Positions 32,802-43,664 of a DNA stretch of 64,000 nucleotides are shown here, piece after piece. The DNA is from Cryptomeria japonica. Taxonomy: Eukaryota > Streptophyta > Pinopsida > Cupressales > Cupressaceae. Made by a program: the position numbers and the translations under genes. The notes below the pieces were generated by a model, which ran no database searches, was not told the origin of the DNA, and was given only the letters and a program-made list of their open reading frames with translations. Location of the stretch: positions 308,526,450-308,590,449 of the forward strand of contig NC_081408.1 in the NCBI RefSeq assembly GCF_030272615.1. The letters run 5' to 3'. Positions within the stretch are counted from its first letter, which is position 1, and the number at the start of each line of letters is the position of its first letter.

Positions 32802-35800
32802 TTCAAGGTTGATTTGAAGTTATAACCCTAACTTGAGTGGAAGAGGTGCAAAGTGGAAGTCATGGCTATGCATGAAAGGATTGGGACAATACAAGGTATG
32901 AGACACACTTGTAGGTTGTTTTATTATAGATCTTAGGGCTTTAGGTTTGATGTTGTGATGGGTTGTTTGCAAATTTGGGGTTTGGAAAATATTGGGTCAA
33001 AATGGTTTCCTTTGGATGTTGATTTAAATGAGGGTTTTTTGGGGGAGTTTGCATAAATGTCCTCCTGGACAAAAATGGATCTCACCATTGGATCTAGGTT
33101 GGCTAAGAAATGAAAATTGATATAAAACTTGCCCTAGTTTGGTCACAGTTGGAAAAAAGGTTAAATACAATCCACCTAAGAATTTTTTAAATGCTTATAA
33201 AATATTGTTTTTGAGCTTGGTTAATATATTTATTTTTATTTGCCCAATGTAAATAAATATTAAATAAATTGACATCGGCTATGTTGGAAGATGTGAGGGT
33301 ATAGCCAGCGGACCCCACGAAAGAAAATATTATTAACTTGAAATAAAATGAAGTCCAACAAGAGAATTTATTTGGAAAATGGATTTAGGGGAATTGATAA
33401 AAAATTTAAATCCATGTATTTCCTGTATAGAAAAATTGGATTTTTTCTTTCACCTGGGATGTCTGATTTTGGACTACTTATACTCAATGGAAAGCTAGTT
33501 TTGAGCACTATAGTTTGGTATAAGTTTGGTTCTATGATTTTTCCACTTTGACATTTTTTTGGAGCCTAGAAGCCAAATGTTCTCCATTACACAGTTTTGG
33601 TCATAATTCTTGCATACAAAATCGGATTTTTTATTTCGAATAAGCATTGGAGATCATGCTTAGTATAATAGAGTGTGGTGATGTTATTTTATTAGTTTGA
33701 TAAGTTTGGAGAGGTGTGTACTTATTTGATCACTTGTAGGTGCTTGAGATTTAAGGTGTGAGTGTGAGTGCATCTGAATGAGTCATGAGGTGAAACCTTG
33801 AGGGAGTACATGTTTTATGATATTTTTATGATGCTACAACTGATTATCAGATTTGGTGCTCCTTGGTACATGTTTACAGGTGTTTTTTAGAGTTGGACTT
33901 TGATGGTGATAGGTACACAGGTTGTTCTCGGTTTGAGGACATGGTTGGACATAGTTTGAGACTTGGAGTTTCATGTGGATGATAGTTGAGTGTAGGTACA
34001 ATGTTCGTTATGATTATGGTGTCATGGGTATGCAAGTACATGTTTTGCATTGAAATGACATAGACATGTTTGTGGTCATTTGGTGGTGATTTGGTTTGAT
34101 ATTAGAAGGTTGTTGATTATCTCCTTGATGCTTATCTAGTTCCTTGACTATGGCACTTGGTTGTGGACAAGTTTGGCAAATTAGATTAGATGTTGATTTG
34201 CTATTTGAGTCATGTGGTCTCCAGGATTTTTCTCTTTGATATCTCAATCTATAGTTTACTAATGTGATGATGAGTTTGCATGTTTCATTTATTATATCTT
34301 CGAGTTATGCAAGTTGTGGATTAGCTACCCACTCACTCGTAGTCAGATGATGATGTGGATTGTCTATATCCACACGATTGATTCATTGTTGATGCATACT
34401 TTGTTAGTTGGCCTTGTCTATGGTCATTCGTGCATTGGTATGTTTTCTTTGGGATGAGAGGATGGATGATGTTTTTGGTACCTAGATAGTTGAATTTGGG
34501 ACTTGTATCATAATGTTAATCATGATTTCATGATAGCTTGGTTATTCATTGGTTACACTTTCAGTGAGAGCTTTTGATAGTGATGTATTTGTGGTGTAGG
34601 ATTGATTCCTGATTGGTGGTTTTGTTGGCAGTCATATGTATCTTCTTCGCATGGAGTTCATGGTTACACTTGATGTTATTGATTTTTCAGTTGTATGTGT
34701 GTAGACTTGGATGTTCTTCATGTAGGAGATGGTTATCACAATGTCATTTGTGATGTGATATCACAATTCAGTGGGAGTTGTTGGTAGTGATGTGTATTCA
34801 CCATTGGATGGTTTATGATCTTCTTAGTGTGCAAATTTTGGAGGATCTCTTGATCCTGTTGTTGCAAAGGGTCTTTCACATTTGCAGGTACACTAGTAGG
34901 AGATGGTGATGTTCATGGTATTTAAGGATGTGGACATCTTGGAGGACTCATGGAGTCCTTGATTGAGGTGTGCTTTTATGCTTTCATTTGACATATTATC
35001 CTTGTTTGATTAGATTGTTGTTGTTATGTCATGGTAAACTCTTGATTGTGAATTAGAGTTATGGCATGCTGCAGTTATTTGATATATTTATATGGAGCAT
35101 GTTATCTCCTTGGAGGGGATGGTTAGATCATGTTGTCATGTCTATATTCTTGATTCACGATTAGAGATTTGACATTGATCCTGGTGGTTCTCTTTGTACT
35201 GAGTGTGTGTTCATTTGCTTGATTACTTCATGATGGTGTTATGTTGCATTTGGAGCTTGGCATGGATTGATCAGTTATAGGTGGTCATGGATTTATTGTG
35301 ATGAGGGCAGGGCCTGAGTCTTAGAAAAACACAAAATTTTAGACAACAAAGACTATTTTTATTATTATCTGAAATATACCTCAATACATAAAAATACATT
35401 TAAGAGGAGATAATCATCATAGGCTATAACAGATTACAATTTACAAAATGTTCTGGAAAACCCTTTCCCACCATCTAACTTTCCAACCCCAAAACTATCA
35501 TCCATATACTCACTCTCCAAAACTAAACTCACAAGTTTCCCCAAATGAGTCCTAAATAGCCTCCTTCTGATTTGGAGTCAAAATTACAATTTAAAAATTA
35601 AAATTTTGGTGGTCTAGCACCAAAACATACATTTTGAATTTCAAAATTGAGCCAAATTTGAAAACTAGAAACTTTTGTCCAACTTCTGGCAACCATAACT
35701 TTTGATCTAGGAATCAGATTGACGCGAGGTTTGAACCGTTGAAAATCTCTCTGAGTAAGGAATATGCTAAGAATATGCTTTTCCAATTCTTTCCATTTTG

Positions 35801-36560
35801 GGGGTCGTTCAAGGCAGTTTCATTCCTCAAATTTGACTTCAAAGATTTTTTTTTCGGTTTTTTGAGAAACTAAAACTTGAATAACTTTCAAACCATTAAT
35901 TATTCTAACATGATTCTTTCACCAAAGGGCTTATTTTTCCATTCTAAAGCTTCCCACAAAATTCAGACTCCATCCGCCTTTAAATAAAAACTTTCTAAAT
36001 CTGGCAGTCTGCTAGAAAAAGCAGCTTGTCAATTCTGAAAGTTGGAATCTTTTATTCGTCCAAATGGGTATCCAGAAATGCAAAAACATTTAAAAGAAAA
36101 CTAACTAAAAAGAAATACTTTTGGGTGATATAGGATTGCCCTTACACCATCGTATGCTCCTGCATCACATTGAGATGTTGGTGATGCTAGTATTCTCTTG
36201 TGATTAGAGACGTGTTGAGGTGGTTGGTTGTTTCAACAAGAAGTCTGAGGAGCATTCACTAGTATGGGATTGAGAGGATTTTGTTCTTAGTTTGAGTCAT
36301 GATGACTTGGATACCTTGATGAGCATTCTCATTCCCCACTCTTGGTCTACTCGACAGTTTACTACTTGAGAGGTATTGCCCATTGTTTCCTTTCACGTGC
36401 ATTATGTTTATGCTTATCTTTCATAGATGTGGATCTTAAGCTATGGAGATTTTTAGTTATGGAGGGTCCATTTGAAAGATGTATAGCATTGTAGACATTG
36501 AAAACTTTTCATTGACCTTTTTAGCATTGTAGGGTTCATTTGAGAGATGTATAGCATTGT
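32802..36560 (+). other. Left interior of element E, no gene
   Basis: The + strand is strongly T- and G-rich and C-poor from about 33,600 to 35,290, with many short ATG/TTG-rich words. The same bias returns at 57,610-58,540, the other side of the B insertion. No conserved motif was found in any frame; ORFs are below 80 residues. Confidence 0.7.
35299..36146 (-). repeat. Probable solo LTR inserted in E
   Basis: TG...CA ends with weakly inverted termini (TGATGAGGGC at left, GCCCTTACA at right) enclose 848 bp. Base composition is opposite to the surrounding T/G-rich E interior, so it is foreign to E. On the - strand it starts TGTAAGGGCAATCC and ends CTGCCCTCATCA. No clear 5-bp TSD was found. 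Confidence 0.5.
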
Positions 36561-36620
36561 AGCATTGTAGACACTTTTCACTAACCTTTTTTGTCTAAAC
36601 TGATTAAATAATTTAATTAT
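36467..36620 (+). repeat. ~75-bp duplication across the left edge of B
   Basis: GGGTCCATTTGAAAGATGTA...ACCTTTTT is followed by GGGTTCATTTGAGAGATGTA...ACCTTTTTT. The second unit includes the LTR start TGTAGACAC, so the 5' LTR edge and flank were duplicated or slipped after insertion. Confidence 0.6.
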
Positions 36621-37550
36621 TTAATTAGCACTTCTTCTTCTAATTTCCTATAATTAAATAATTCTTAATTATTTAATTATTGTTCTTTTAACTCATTAAT
36701 TAAATCATTTTTATTATTTAATTAATATTCATCATTTTCTCTTTCTAATCAATTAATCTTGATCTTAATCAACTAATCCTAACCATTCCTCTTAGTGAAT
36801 TTTTTAATCCCTTTCTCCAAATTAATTTATTTAATTACCATGTGTGGGTGATATAAATAAATTTTATTTATTTATGACCCCACTTAACTCTTCCACTTTC
36901 CAATTTTTATTCCTACTTATCTCTTAAAACTTGCTAATTCACCACTAGTCTTTTCCTCCACTTTCATTTTGGCATATTTTAGTGAAAACAGATGTTTCCA
37001 ATTAATAATTATTTTCACTTAATTCTATTTCATTTTGGCATATTTTATTGAAAATAGATGTCTCCAATATTCATTTTCACTTAACTCTTTTCATTTTTAT
37101 TTCTTCGTCAATATTGGAAATGCAATTTCCTTTTTATCCTCACTTAACAAGTCATCTCATTTAATCTCATTCATTGATTATTTTCAATCTCAAATCAATC
37201 TTAGCCATCCAATCAATCCCAATTTATCTATAATTTGAGCTCTCATTGCTCATTTTTAACAACCATGCCTCTATTATCCTTATGCTATTGATTTCGCTAT
37301 CATCTTGTTATCCAATTTGCTTTCAATTGCATTTGAACTTGTAGGTGAGATCCACAAATATCATTTTAAGGAGAAAGAAGAACAATGGAGGAATAATGAA
37401 GGAGACACATTGTGTTTTGGTTTGCATTTTGTTTTAGTGTCTTGTCTTTCATGCCTTTATTGAGTGTGTTAGGGGTTGATTTCATAACATTTTAGTTTTG
37501 TGGTCAATTAATTTGATGTTATGATGCATTTGCCTGATTCCTACCTCACA
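36566..37550 (+). repeat. 5' LTR of element B
   Basis: It starts TGTAGACACTTTTCAC and ends CCTACCTCACA. It is aligned with the 3' LTR through TTAATTACCATGTGTGGGTG and TTTTAGTTTTGTGG blocks. The first ~27 bp differ from the 3' LTR copy. Confidence 0.85.
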
Positions 37551-37555
37551 TTTCT

Positions 37556-37574
37556 TGGCGAACCCGACGTGAAC
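37556..37574 (+). other. Primer-binding site of element B
   Basis: TGGCGAACCCGACGTGAAC follows the LTR after five bases. TGGCG-type starts are usual for Ty3/gypsy elements; the tRNA (Arg or other) could not be settled by eye. Confidence 0.65.
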
Positions 37575-37609
37575 ACGTAAAATTTGATAATTTTGTGTCT
37601 TATGTTTGC

Positions 37610-37832
37610 ATCCAGGTTTTATGCATGGATTTATTATTGCATGTAGGTTTTATATGCTAATTTGTTGTTGCATGTAGGTTTTAGGTGTTTATTTGTTGTT
37701 GCATGCAGATTTCAAGTGTTGATTTGTTGTTGCATATAGTTTTTATTGGCTAATTTGGATGCATGTTCTATTTGGTGATTTGTTGTTTCATGCAAGTTCT
37801 ATTTGCAAATTTATTGTTGTATGCAAGTTTTT
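37610..37832 (+). repeat. 31-bp tandem repeat in the B leader
   Basis: About seven degenerate units of GCATGTAGGTTTTATATGCT plus AATTTGTTGTT, beginning ~35 bp after the primer-binding site. Confidence 0.85.
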
Positions 37833-37964
37833 TGGAGTCTAAACAACAATCTATCCAATATTTCTTAGCATGCAATGACTCACTTCTTTCACATGGCCTA
37901 ATTAGGGGATCAATGGACAATAAATCCCTACTTCAATTTGTTAAGTGGGTAAAAATGACTTTCA

Positions 37965-38395
37965 TCTATCTTAATTTGGGTTGGTAAATTAATCTTGCAT
38001 TCATGCAAATTTCATCTAGCTTAATTTAGGATGGTAAATTAATCTTGCATTCATGCAAATTTCATCTAGCTTAATTTAGGGTGGTAAATTAATCATGCAT
38101 TCATGCAACTTTCATCTAGCTTAATTTTTTATGGTAAACTAATTTTGCATTCATGCAAATTTCATCTAGCTTAATTTAGGATGGTAAATAATCGTGCATT
38201 CATGTAACTTTCATCTAGATTTTATTAGGTTGGTAAATTAATCTTGCATTCATGCAACTTTCATCTAGATGAATTTAGGTTGGTAAATTTATCATGCATT
38301 CATGCAACTTTCATATAGATTAATTTAGGTTGGTAAATTAATCATGCATTCATGCAAATTTAATCTAGATTAATCTAAAGTGGTAAATTGGACAA
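37965..38395 (+). repeat. 50-bp tandem repeat in the B leader
   Basis: About 8.5 units start near 37,965, 38,016, 38,066, 38,116, 38,166, 38,214, 38,264, 38,314 and 38,365. Each holds ATCTAGCTTAATTTAGG, TGGTAAATTAATC and the palindromic TGCATTCATGCA. A small ORF (37,763-37,987) overlaps the start and has no support. Confidence 0.92.
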
Positions 38396-41300
38396 GTTTC
38401 ACAAAGATTAATCTAAGAGGTCAAAGAATCACACTTTTAATGGATTAATTTAATCATAGTTATTTGACACACATTTGTTGTAGTCTTCGACATGTTTGAC
38501 TATGAAAATAGCACGTCTGTCTTGGTTTAAGATTAAAATATGGTTTCAATGATTTGTAGTTCTTGAGTTTCTAACATTGTTGGTAGCTCTATGGTAAACA
38601 CAAGTCAAATTTTCAAGTGAAAACTACTAACACATTTGATTAAGGATGTTGTCAAAAAATTGAAATTTGAAACAAGGGTGTCTTCTTTTTCATAGTTAGA
38701 AAAAATTTTGATTTGGGTTTTAAAATAATACCTATTTTTTTGTGATTGGGCACACTTTTGCATGTGAGTAGACCTGCTACTAACATACACTATCCTCTCC
38801 CCTAGCTCTCATGGTCCTAGGTGCAAGAGAAAAGTGTTAGCGACACTCAAGTTTTTATGTTTTGGTAGAGGGCCTACCTCCTGAGTGCCAGTTTGGGAAA
38901 CAACCCAAACAATACTTTTTCAGCCTGCTATAAAATTCAATTAGTCAGGGGAAATCTGCAATTGCCTAGTGACATGTATCTACACTAACAGTTTCCTTTA
39001 GTATCCACACTTGTGTGAGATGCATAAAAATATTCTTATGAGGATTGGGATAGGTTCTTAAATGAGTTGTGGCCGCATGGGTAGACATTGGGTTCCGCTG
39101 AAGTTCCCCAACTAAGAGACAAATTATTTTAGCAACCTTACCTTCTAATTGTTGACTCAAGCATTTTAATACACACATGCCGAAGAAACCCCTCACGTTC
39201 CCTTCAACTTGAGATAGAAATTTTTTCAAGATCTTCGAGTCTTTAGAAATTCAAAGCTTGGTATGCCCCAGAAGTGTGTGTCGTGGAGTGGAGCTAGTCT
39301 TACCAAGATTCTATCTATCCAATTGAATGTGGTATTCTGGGTAAAGAGGATTCAAAAAGTATTGTCCCAACCAGCCTTAGGATTGTGCTTGAATATGTTT
39401 CATATAAAAGTCAAATGGTCATTCTATCTTTTGTACTTGTTAAATGTTCACATTAAAAATAAAGGTCACAAACAACACAAACAAGATAAAGGTTTGTATC
39501 AAAAAGAAGTCATAAATGCCCTTAGTTATCAAATATTTCAAAAGTCCAAAATATGCTTAAAAACATTCTGAGTTTTCATCCAACAATCAAAAGTTCTCAA
39601 TAAAAATGGCTTGTCAAACAATTGGATACCTTGGTTTCAAAATCCATGTTACTTAGGGTTAGGTTTTGCATAGTCCAAACTTAAGTATTAGGACATTCTC
39701 ATTTCCTTCATAATAGTTCTTTTTCATTATCATAATTCCCTTTGCATCTAGGTTCTAAAATCATTTTCCTAGGTCTTGATCATTCATTTCCATTGCATTA
39801 TCGTTATTCTCCCAAAATTAGGTCTTGGTTGAGGTTGCATTTTGCATATTTCAACTAAGTGGTCCTCAAATATCCTTATCACATTGGATTTATCATTGAA
39901 TTAAACCCTAGTCTTGTATTAGCTTGATTTTGTCATGTCATATCATATCATGTCCCTAGGTCATATTGATGCAGAGCCAGGCAACCAACTAGGTGATAAC
40001 CTTCTCTCACCCACAACTACTATGTCCAAAACAAGTTCTTTTGTTTGTTCAAGGTGTCAAAAAACACACCTTCCAATTACTCAACTCACAAAACAATTTG
40101 TGTGACCGGATCCATATTGGTTCAGTATCTTCTGGTACCAGTAAGATGAAAACACTCTACCTTTGTGTGAATGGCAGACAATCTTCCGGTACCGATGGGA
40201 TGGAAACCTATTGGATATTGTCTATTGGTGGTACAACCAAAACAAAACACCCATAATATCTGACTACCAAATGTGTTAGTGGATACTTGTCTCACAACTG
40301 TCCTATTTGTCTAGCAGTCCTACCGGTAGACTAGTAGCCCTACCGGTTGAGTTCTCCACACACAACTTAATAAAATTTTAAAGGAAAATAAAAATTAAGG
40401 GAATATTTAGATACCCTTTATCTAGTTACATAATCCCCCAAATCCCTAGATCTAACCATAAGTTGAAAGGTCTATACCCTTTTGGTCTTTCCAGACCTAA
40501 TTAAGCCAATTAGGCCTAATTTACAAAGCAAGTACCCCTTGTATTAGTCCCCGGACTAAACCAATACTTTGAAAAGTTTGGGTAAGGTTTAAAACCACAA
40601 AATACAAGGTTTCAATACTTAATCATGTCTTCTTTGTCTATTGTAAGTGATTTTCACTTCTTCAGTTCAAGTGGTCACATAGAGATGCTCGCCTAGGGTC
40701 AATTCAATCTCTTCAGGCTTGGAGCCTCCCTGCAAAACAACACTAAAATCTTATGGTAAAATGGCCCCTCTAACATTTTCCCAGATTTTTTTTGGTCTTC
40801 TGGTGAAAATGTCAGATTAAGGGCATCTTTACAGTGAAACCCAAGGTGTCGGCAGGGTTTATGACCAGTCTGATTAGTTTTTGATGGATCTCTACAATCC
40901 AATTGTTACAAGACCTAAAAATTAATTAAAATGAATGGTAAGAGACTTACCTAACTCATCCAAGTAGTTTCAGTCATCCATCAATTTGTACCGATCAGAA
41001 ATGAGCAACAAACGCACATAATTTCAAGAAATTCCAAATATATTGTATTGCTCCATACTCCAAAACATCATCAATTTCATGAAATTCAACAAAAACACCA
41101 ACAATAGACCTGGATTTGATCCAAGTGGGCATATTATAGCCTCCCTAACGGTTTCCAACTACTTTTCAATGACAACAAAAGTTGTCAACTTGCACTTTTT
41201 TCAAATTTGGTGACTCCAAGGTGTATTCAACATATTCCAAGGATTGGTCTGATGTTTCTAAGACAAATATTTATTTTCCCGACTCATGCCTAGACTCCTA

Positions 41301-41860
41301 TTGACTCACATGGTTATTTATCCATGGTGGCTTATAAAATTCAATCATGACAATGCCTTACATCAATTGGGTCTTATTGACTCACAAACCTATCAACATA
41401 TTACATATGATCATTTTCACCTCATGGGTGATATTAGACTCTTTTAGGATTGATTTGTGTCTTTGGGTGCTCCTACACCACATATCATATTCGTATCACA
41501 TCCTTAGGTCTTGTCATTATCATTGCCTTCTTACATTTAATCTCAAAATTAGGTTTTTCCAGGCTTTAAGAATCAAATCTCTAGATCATAACCTAGGTTG
41601 TTGTTAGGAAGTCTTGACCTTATCCAAAATCATTTTCTCAAACCTATCTTAGTATCCAAGAATATAGGTGAGACATTGTCATTTACCTTATTATCATTTG
41701 GTCCTTTTTCCTCTTAAGGTCTTGATTTCACTTAAATTTCCCAAGGTTACATCTTTAGATTTGCATTCCAAAAGTTTGCCCAAATCTTCAAAAAGTCCAA
41801 AAACATAGATTGCATTATTTTCATAGATTGCATGATCATCTTTCAAGGTTGCACTTAGTT
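38396..41860 (+). other. B interior, no recognised gene, possible insertion at 39,967-41,129
   Basis: Short ORFs only. The piece 39,967-41,129 starts TGATGCAGAGCCAGG and is flanked by CATAT on both sides (39,962-39,966 and 41,130-41,134), so it may be an insertion; it ends AAGTGGG without a canonical CA. It contains TACCGGT-type repeats near 40,190-40,350. Confidence 0.4.
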
Positions 41861-41862
41861 GC

Positions 41863-42638
41863 ATGTCATTGTCATTCCAAAGTTTAAAATACCAAAAACA
41901 CAAGTTGTATTGTCATCCTTTTAGGTTGAATTTGTCAATTTCATTAGTTGCATTGCATAGCGACAAGCCTGTTGAGACAAGATCCCAATTTTCTTATGAG
42001 ACCATGTCATCACAATTAAAAAATCAATCATTTCAACCCAATTTATACATGTCTCAAAACTTGGATTAAACTTTTTATGATGAAACATGTATCCAAATAC
42101 AAAAATTAGAAGAGAAACTAGCTTGAGAAATAGAGATCTTAGAACAAAAAGTGAAAATAATGAAAATATTAGATCCCAAATGTCCAAAATGTTTCAAAAA
42201 ATTTAAGGTCCAAATTCAAACATTGAGCCAATTGACGTAAAATCTCTCATCGCACGATCATACATACTAGCTCTCATCTCACAAATAGACATGATGAAAC
42301 AATTTCAAGCAACGAGGACAACCTTTAACCAAGTCCCAAATCATGTCTCATTTTATCAAATCTCAAATTATATTTCGTGCAATCAAATCCCTAGTCAAAC
42401 CTCATTTGATCAAACTTTGTTCAATCGAATCTTGAATAAAAAAATTATTCAGTCTGACACAACCACAGGTCTGACATATCCAACTGACATAGCCAATGGT
42501 CCAAAATATCCAACCAATGATCCAACATACACAACTAATGGTCCAACATATCTAACCAACACAATAAATGGTGTAATTTCAACAATATGTCAAACCAACC
42601 ACACAATGTCAACAATTGGTTCAATCAACTATGTCAAC
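41863..42638 (+). pseudogene. Low-complexity N/Q/T-rich reading of B (gag-region remnant?)
   Basis: Frames here read Asn/Gln/Thr/Ile-rich peptides with short repeats (YPTNDPTYTTNGPTYLTN). A preceding piece (42,080-42,230) is helical, Glu/Lys-rich and has a Cys pair (PKCPKCFKKF). Position after the leader suggests what is left of gag, but no capsid or zinc-knuckle motif is visible. It is interrupted by the solo LTR. Confidence 0.35.
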
Positions 42639-43659
42639 TGTATACATCGAAAAATGGTCTAAAGATAGTTAATTAAATACACAGTTATTTGATTAATTCC
42701 CCTTCCCAATTAATTGAATTCACAAGCAATTTGATTAATTTCTCTATTCATCTACTAGTAAATTGATCTACATGATTTATTTATATAGTTCATTTCATAT
42801 CCCCCTTTGATTAATTAATTCTAAATTAATTTATGTCCCCCCATATTAATCAATTCTTCTAATCCCTAATTAAAATTAACAAACTCAAGTTTGTTGAAAT
42901 TAATTATCATTTTCCAATTATTTGAATTTTTAAATTCAAATGAGCACATGGCTCCTAACCATCCCCTAACCTAGCCCATTCTACCTAACCCTGGGTTTAA
43001 CTAACCCTATCCTATCTTGCACATTCTAACCTCCTTACCCTAACCTCCCATGGTATGGATATTCTCCCCTTGAGACACGTGACACTTTTTCCAGATGTCT
43101 CCCCCCTTGGACACTTGCCCTCTCATGAGCAAGGCTCCTTGACACTTGTCACCATAGAGATGACAAGTGTCTCTTCCTCCAACCTCTTCTCCAACTTCCT
43201 CAATCTTGGCCCTTGATATCTTTAGATCAAATCTGGACCATTGATTCCTACCACCTCATCTTTGGCCTTGGAATTTCTATAAATATCCCCCATTTTGGAG
43301 CAATAAGGATCCCTTACATTCATAGCTTTAGCATCATTACTATAGGCAATTTTTATTTCAATCATCTAGTAATTAGCATTTTGGATTAATCATAGCATTT
43401 GCATTTTATATCATTTGCATAGTCAATCATGATCAAGTAGCTACTCAACTCTTGAGTTGCCACTTTGGAGGTCATTGCTCCGTCGAGAGCCAATCAATCC
43501 AACACCTTCAAGGTCCTCAAGAATAGAGGAAAATGGTACATTTCAAGGAAGGCTTATGGTTTGGATTTTTAACTTAGTTTTAAACTAAGCTTTTCATTTA
43601 TGTTTTATTGTCTCATTATATGTGTATTATTTCTTATATACCACATTTATAGCACCACA
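42639..43659 (+). repeat. Solo LTR (1,021 bp) with perfect TSD TCAAC
   Basis: It starts TGTATACATCGAAAAATGG and ends TTATAGCACCACA, flanked by TCAAC at 42,634-42,638 and 43,660-43,664. TATA box CTATAAATAT near 43,278. Downstream CCCCATTTTGGAGCA is shared with the solo LTR at 56,200 (CCCCATTTTAGAGCA), so they are of related families. Confidence 0.9.
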
Positions 43660-43664
43660 TCAAC

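Noticed and set aside
37965-38395. Regular direct repeats that could look like a CRISPR array
   Set aside because: Units are contiguous 50-bp tandem copies with gradual divergence and no unique spacers; the context is a plant LTR element leader.
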